DNA from: Leishmania donovani
Lineage: Eukaryota; Euglenozoa; Kinetoplastea; Trypanosomatida; Trypanosomatidae
Length of the DNA: 64,000 nt
Reading direction: 5' to 3'
Assembly (NCBI RefSeq): GCF_000227135.1
Contig: NC_018233.1
Location: 203,958-267,957 of the forward strand
In this document: positions 59,935 to 64,000 of the stretch, piece by piece
How the letters are laid out: each line of letters opens with the position of its first letter
How positions within the stretch are numbered: position 1 is the first letter of the stretch
Position numbers and translations under genes: made by a program
Notes under the pieces: model-generated
What the model saw: only the letters and a program-made list of their open reading frames with translations
Database searches by the model: none
Told to the model about the DNA's origin: nothing

Positions 59935-60353
59935 ACCCCCCCCCTCCTCCAGCACCCACACCCACACACACGCGAGCGCGCAGAGTCACCACTATCGTCA
60001 CCATCGTCGTCATCTTTCTCGGCGCTCTCGTTAAGCTGTGCCGAAACACAAAATCGAGCCGACATCGCCGCCGAAAGCACGCACCCACCAACCTGCACAC
60101 ACACACACCCACACCCACCTGCACGCTTTTGGGGAGGTTTCTTTTTGTTTCAAGTTATTTTCCATCTGCACCACCGCACGCGCATGCGGCGGCTGAGGCA
60201 ACCAAGAAAGAGCTTGCTCCTGCACCAGCGGAAGTCCGGCGACCCCCTTGCCACGTCGGTGAGAGTGCGCGCGCTAGCGGTACCGCCCCCTTCCTAACCC
60301 CAGCACCCGCACTCGTGCGTCACCACCGGGCAGTGGAAAAGCCCGACGGGTTC

Positions 60354-63300
60354 ATGCGGCCCCCCTTGACGCTTCGGTCTTCGCCGTCGAGACACCCACA
60401 GTGGGCTTGGGGATGCCCGACACCGCCGCCGTCACTGCAAGCTGGTTCTTCTGCGTACGAGACGACCGCCTTGAGTAGGTACGCTGCCATGGCCACGCCC
60501 ACCGCTGTTGTAGCCGCTGCATACTCGGGACGCTGCGCCAGCGCGTGTGCAGCGCCGTCGCGAGCCCAGATATCGTCCTCCTCGCTGCTGACGGCTCCAG
60601 TGGGCTCAAACGGAGCGCCGCTGCCGTGCGGTGACGGTGGAGGCAACGCTGTCCGCGCGCACGTGGCGCGTGCCGCGACCACGATGACGGCGGCGGCTTT
60701 TCTGCCGGGCATCACGCGGCTGGACGGCGCTCTGCTCTGCCGCGATGGCGGCGATGATGGTAGCTACTGGCACACGAGTGCTTGTCGGGGCGTGGCAAGG
60801 CTGCGAACGCTCGCCTTGGCGTCGACGATACTTGGAGCGTCCGCTGGCCTTCCCGCGGCGTTGCCGCTCGGCCACGCAGCGCGACACGCAAGCACCTACA
60901 CCGGACGTAGCGGCACCGGCACAGAGGCGTCTTTTCACGAGCCTTCAACGCAGTTGCACGCAGCGGCCGCCCCACACAGCCGCGGCCATGTCGCGGAGGA
61001 AAGTGGCGACGGCGAGTCCGTGCAGACCACCTTCGGATCGGCGCATCATCGAGGCCGCTCAGCACCGTCCGCCACATCTTCTCGTTCTCCCTCCACGACG
61101 CCGCGCCACGCGTCTGCTAAAGCCGCTGTTACGCGTGGCGGGGGCAGTGACAGGGTCTCTGGTGCGGTGCTTGCGGCGGCCATCATGCGGCATCACCGCC
61201 TTCACACATCTCTCCACTACCTCGCCATCTCCTCTGGCGTTGAGGTGCCGGAGTGCGCTGGCGGCGCCTACCACCTCCAAGAACGGCCACCGCTGCGCCA
61301 CAGCGCCTTCGACACTTCTGCGGCTGCTGCCAGCGGTGACCGTGGCGGCTATCTCACCCGCTCCCGCACCTGTGCTAACAATGTGCGCATCTCTGTATTC
61401 CCCGCGGCGTCGTTGCGGCCTGCGCCCGGCACCGGGGGCGTTTCGTCCTCTTCTGCTCCCTCACCAGATGCGTGGTCTTCATCCACGTCGACGTCGTCGG
61501 CCACTGCTGCGCGCGCGTCGCCGACGGTGCTGCATCGCGATGCAGCGCACCTGCGCGCACAGCAGTACGAGCCCTTTGACCGCCTCCTGCACCGCTACCT
61601 CGAGCGCGGCCACGTGGCATACATCACGCAGCGACTCCTTCACCACCCTGATGCCCCCGCGCCGGCCGTCCTCCTCGACACGATCCTGCGGCATCGGCTT
61701 CCCGCGCCGTCGTTTGTGTGCCAGGCGTTACTCGCCACGATACACACGGCTCGTCGAGATCGCAGCACAGCTGCCGCCGCGGGCTTAGCGCTGGACCGCG
61801 TTGCGGTGCGCCTGCGCACCGACGAGAAGGCGCGCCTGCTCTACCAGACTCCCCAGGTGCGGGCGCTGCTACTGGAGGCAACGTTGCAAGAGTCACTCTT
61901 CGACACCGCTGTCGATGTCGTGACAGACATGCCGGCTGAGTGGATCACGCCGCATGCGTGGTCGCAGCTGGTGGTGATGGCGGGGAAGTCGAAGCTGCCG
62001 CACTCGCAGCTTCTGTGGCGGCTCTTGAGCCTGCGCGAAGAGCCTTCGTCGACGTCGCGGAGCTCTTCATGTGAAACGCCGATGTCTGTGCATCCAGTTT
62101 TGACGCGAGCCGGTGAAAGTGCGCTCCTCGGAGCACTGCGCCAGCGTCCACTAAGCGCTTCCCCGAGTGCTGTGCACCTTCGCGACGTGGCGGCGACAGT
62201 GGCCGCCACCGCAGTGCCACATGGGGCGCTCGACGCTCGCGCGTGCGCCACAGTCCTCGCACCTGCGAACGGTGCGATCGGAAGTGCCGTCTTCGCCGAC
62301 GCGACTGTCGCAGGCGAAGAGCTGCCTAGCGACGAGGGGGATGAGGAAAGCGCGCAGCTAGCATCAGGGGGCAGCGAAGACCAGCCGTCAGCTACACCGG
62401 TGACGGCGGTTGTGCCTGCGGGCAGCGCTGCAGGCGGTGGCTGCGGAGTCCGCTGGTGCGCGGTAGGAGCGGTGGAGCTCGGCTACGCAGTGGAGCACCA
62501 CAACGGCGACACAACCCCTGCGGCAGGCGACTTCCGGGCTACCGGTGCAGCCGGCGCGCTCTACAGTCACTCGTCCTTCCAAGCATTGCTGGCGGATGTG
62601 GAGAGGGAGGGAGTGCAGGAGGGCGGCGCTGCCGCAACGTCGCCGGCGGCTCGGGCGCGTACACTGTGGGAGACGACAGCACTGCGCATGATCAACTCGC
62701 GCCACGGCATCGTCTACGGCCTCAACGCCACGATGGCGGCGCAAGTGATGCTGCGCTGCGGTGTCTCCTTCGCGGCGCAGGCCTCGCCGCTGCTGGCGTT
62801 GCACGTGCTGCGCCGTTACCTGCGTAGTTGTCATCTCCTGCGCGATCAGGTGGTGGCGGCACAACGCCTGGTGGAGGCCCAGCTCGAGGCGGCAGCCGAG
62901 GGCTCTAAGGACAGAGCCTCAAGAGCTGCCACTACCACCACAGCCTCGACGGAAAACCCGCCAAGATCACACCACCACGGGGAGAAGGTGGTGGCCGCTG
63001 ACCCCTACCCGCGCCTCTCGCGCGCTGTCATGCCACACCCCGCGCCTTTCCTGATCTTCTTTAAGGTGATGCGTGATGCGCGCGACGTGCTTGCGCACGC
63101 CGTCTACGGTGGCGACGAAGAGGACGATGCGGTGACCGCGCTGTCCGCGGCGCGACGGTATCGTGGCACAGCCGCCGCTGCCGCCGGCCGAGCGCACGCG
63201 TCTCTGCCGATGATGCACTGGGAGCTCGTCTGGCACACGTTCCAGCAGCTGAATTGTGAGAATCCGCACTGGTACACGCAGCTGGATGTGCCGGAGGCGG

Positions 63301-64000
63301 GCGACCTGTGCCTCGACGCGATGGAGGTGCTCTGTCACGGCGCGGATCCGTGGATGACGCTGAACGTTGCACGTCGCGTGTCGGCGCGGCATATCATCGA
63401 CGGCGTGGAGATGTCGCTGTGGTTGCTAAATCGCTTGGACCCGTCACATCACACCGACGAGGCCCGCGAAGTGGCGCGCAAGCTGTTCCGCTGGCTGCTC
63501 GTTGACGTTGGCGTGCACGTGCAGCCGCCGCTGCATCGCCACCTCGTCCCCGCCGCACGAGCGTTGATTCGGCTCGGATTGCAGGAGGAGCTGAGCACCC
63601 TGTACAACGCCGTGCTCGACAACGTCTTTCTGTTCACCTCAGAGCACCGCGACGCTTTCATTCACGTGCTGTGCGACCTCATCTGCCCCGCGTGCGCCAG
63701 CGTACTGCCGGAGGTCGACGTGTACGTCGACCGTGCGTGCCCGAACTGCATGGGGGTCGTACCGGCGAAGGACGCCGACACCATCCCGAGTTTTCGGCTG
63801 TCGGCAGAGCATGTGGAGCGGCAGCGCGCGCAACGCAAGCAGCGGCGACAGAGGACTCGCCAGCGACTCTCGGCCAGTGTGCGTCGACTGCAGCAGGGCG
63901 CCGAGGGATGGACGAGCAGCGACGCCGCACTGTGCCATCCGCCACGCGACGCGGCTGAAATTCTCCGGTGGCACCTTAAGCGTGACGGCACCGAGCAGGG
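60354..64000 (+). CDS. large hypothetical protein with helical region and CPxC zinc motif, 3' end outside the window
   Basis: A single frame is open from 60354 (and somewhat upstream) to the window end, 1215 codons without a stop, with typical third-position GC bias. I do not recognise it. The first 330 residues are low complexity. From about residue 405 (YEPFDRLLHRYLERGHVAYI) the sequence becomes helical and looks like a helical-repeat protein: LLEATLQESLFDTAVDVVTD, EWITPHAWSQLVVMAGKSKL, RKLFRWLLVDVGVHVQPPLH. This recalls trypanosomatid mitochondrial PPR-type RNA-binding proteins, but no clear 35-residue register was established. A zinc-ribbon-like pair follows: C1111-P-A-C1114 and C1129-P-N-C1132, then a very basic stretch (RQRAQRKQRRQRTRQR) that may bind RNA. 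The start is uncertain: ATGs at 60354, 60489 and 60678 are all possible, and 60184 is out of frame. Confidence 0.8.
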   Translation, partial: MRPPLTLRSSPSRHPQWAWGCPTPPPSLQAGSSAYETTALSRYAAMATPTAVVAAAYSGRCASACAAPSRAQISSSSLLTAPVGSNGAPLPCGDGGGNAVRAHVARAATTMTAAAFLPGITRLDGALLCRDGGDDGSYWHTSACRGVARLRTLALASTILGASAGLPAALPLGHAARHASTYTGRSGTGTEASFHEPSTQLHAAAAPHSRGHVAEESGDGESVQTTFGSAHHRGRSAPSATSSRSPSTTPRHASAKAAVTRGGGSDRVSGAVLAAAIMRHHRLHTSLHYLAISSGVEVPECAGGAYHLQERPPLRHSAFDTSAAAASGDRGGYLTRSRTCANNVRISVFPAASLRPAPGTGGVSSSSAPSPDAWSSSTSTSSATAARASPTVLHRDAAHLRAQQYEPFDRLLHRYLERGHVAYITQRLLHHPDAPAPAVLLDTILRHRLPAPSFVCQALLATIHTARRDRSTAAAAGLALDRVAVRLRTDEKARLLYQTPQVRALLLEATLQESLFDTAVDVVTDMPAEWITPHAWSQLVVMAGKSKLPHSQLLWRLLSLREEPSSTSRSSSCETPMSVHPVLTRAGESALLGALRQRPLSASPSAVHLRDVAATVAATAVPHGALDARACATVLAPANGAIGSAVFADATVAGEELPSDEGDEESAQLASGGSEDQPSATPVTAVVPAGSAAGGGCGVRWCAVGAVELGYAVEHHNGDTTPAAGDFRATGAAGALYSHSSFQALLADVEREGVQEGGAAATSPAARARTLWETTALRMINSRHGIVYGLNATMAAQVMLRCGVSFAAQASPLLALHVLRRYLRSCHLLRDQVVAAQRLVEAQLEAAAEGSKDRASRAATTTTASTENPPRSHHHGEKVVAADPYPRLSRAVMPHPAPFLIFFKVMRDARDVLAHAVYGGDEEDDAVTALSAARRYRGTAAAAAGRAHASLPMMHWELVWHTFQQLNCENPHWYTQLDVPEAGDLCLDAMEVLCHGADPWMTLNVARRVSARHIIDGVEMSLWLLNRLDPSHHTDEAREVARKLFRWLLVDVGVHVQPPLHRHLVPAARALIRLGLQEELSTLYNAVLDNVFLFTSEHRDAFIHVLCDLICPACASVLPEVDVYVDRACPNCMGVVPAKDADTIPSFRLSAEHVERQRAQRKQRRQRTRQRLSASVRRLQQGAEGWTSSDAALCHPPRDAAEILRWHLKRDGTEQ

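Larger units (their letters stand above)
59222..60353. other. intergenic region
   Basis: This contains a TA run at 59328-59350, a perfect hairpin at 59911-59934, CA repeats near 60095-60115 and pyrimidine tracts near 60137-60165. AGs at 60153-60154 and 60196-60197 are acceptor candidates for the last gene. No gene is supported. Confidence 0.65.

Noticed and set aside
60184..60297. ATG at 60184 as the start of the last gene
   Set aside because: It is in another frame and stops after 38 codons at 60295-60297. The long frame has its first ATG at 60354.
60745..61788. 347-codon + strand frame overlapping the last gene
   Set aside because: It is Arg/Pro-rich and shifted relative to the 1215-codon frame that has proper codon bias and runs to the window end.

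Overview
The window is nuclear DNA of a trypanosomatid, almost certainly Leishmania. Every supported gene lies on the + strand. Coding sequences have no introns, are GC-rich at third codon positions and are full of Ala/Ser/Gly/Thr low-complexity tracts. Genes are separated by 0.6-2.5 kb of pyrimidine tracts, AG trans-splice acceptors and TA/CA/GT microsatellites. The order dUTPase, ribosomal protein L23a, beta-carbonic anhydrase, large protein kinase, lanosterol synthase matches my memory of Leishmania chromosome 6 (memory, not a search). The species cannot be fixed from the sequence alone. No tRNA, rRNA, CRISPR or bacterial-type operon signal is seen.

Layout. 1-407: 3' end of dUTPase. 1794-2231: 60S ribosomal protein L23a. 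3890-8416: 1508-aa protein with a weak kinase-like helix and a coiled coil. 9055-13389: 1444-aa protein ending in a half PHD finger. 14378-15538: beta-carbonic anhydrase with a probable mitochondrial leader. 17263-20295: fusion of a PHOSPHO1-like HAD phosphatase and a DUF89/ARMT1-like domain. 21930-27662: 1910-aa type II membrane protein, followed by a frame-shifted continuation to 28747. 30088-39540: 3150-aa membrane protein kinase with two PAS-like regions and an FHA domain. 41069-44092: lanosterol synthase. 46446-48485, 51025-54936 and 56525-57256: three successive proteins with N-terminal acylation motifs, the last a twin CX9C protein. 57998-59221: Ctf8, a subunit of the alternative clamp loader. 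60354 to the end: a long gene running off the window, with a zinc-knuckle-like motif.

Two nearly identical copies of a SIDER2-like retroposon (16242-16747 and 44941-45571) lie in direct orientation in the 3' flanks of carbonic anhydrase and lanosterol synthase. The second holds a 99-N gap whose flanks overlap by 26 bases, so the gap is probably a scaffolding artefact.

The genes do not form one pathway. As in other trypanosomatids they probably share one polycistronic transcript and are individualised by spliced-leader trans-splicing and polyadenylation. The most unusual items are the TM-PAS-FHA-kinase, the HAD-DUF89 fusion, the acylated trio with its MIC19-like CX9C member, the frameshift near 27.66 kb, and the 28.7-kb direct-repeat-flanked block that contains the sterol cyclase.
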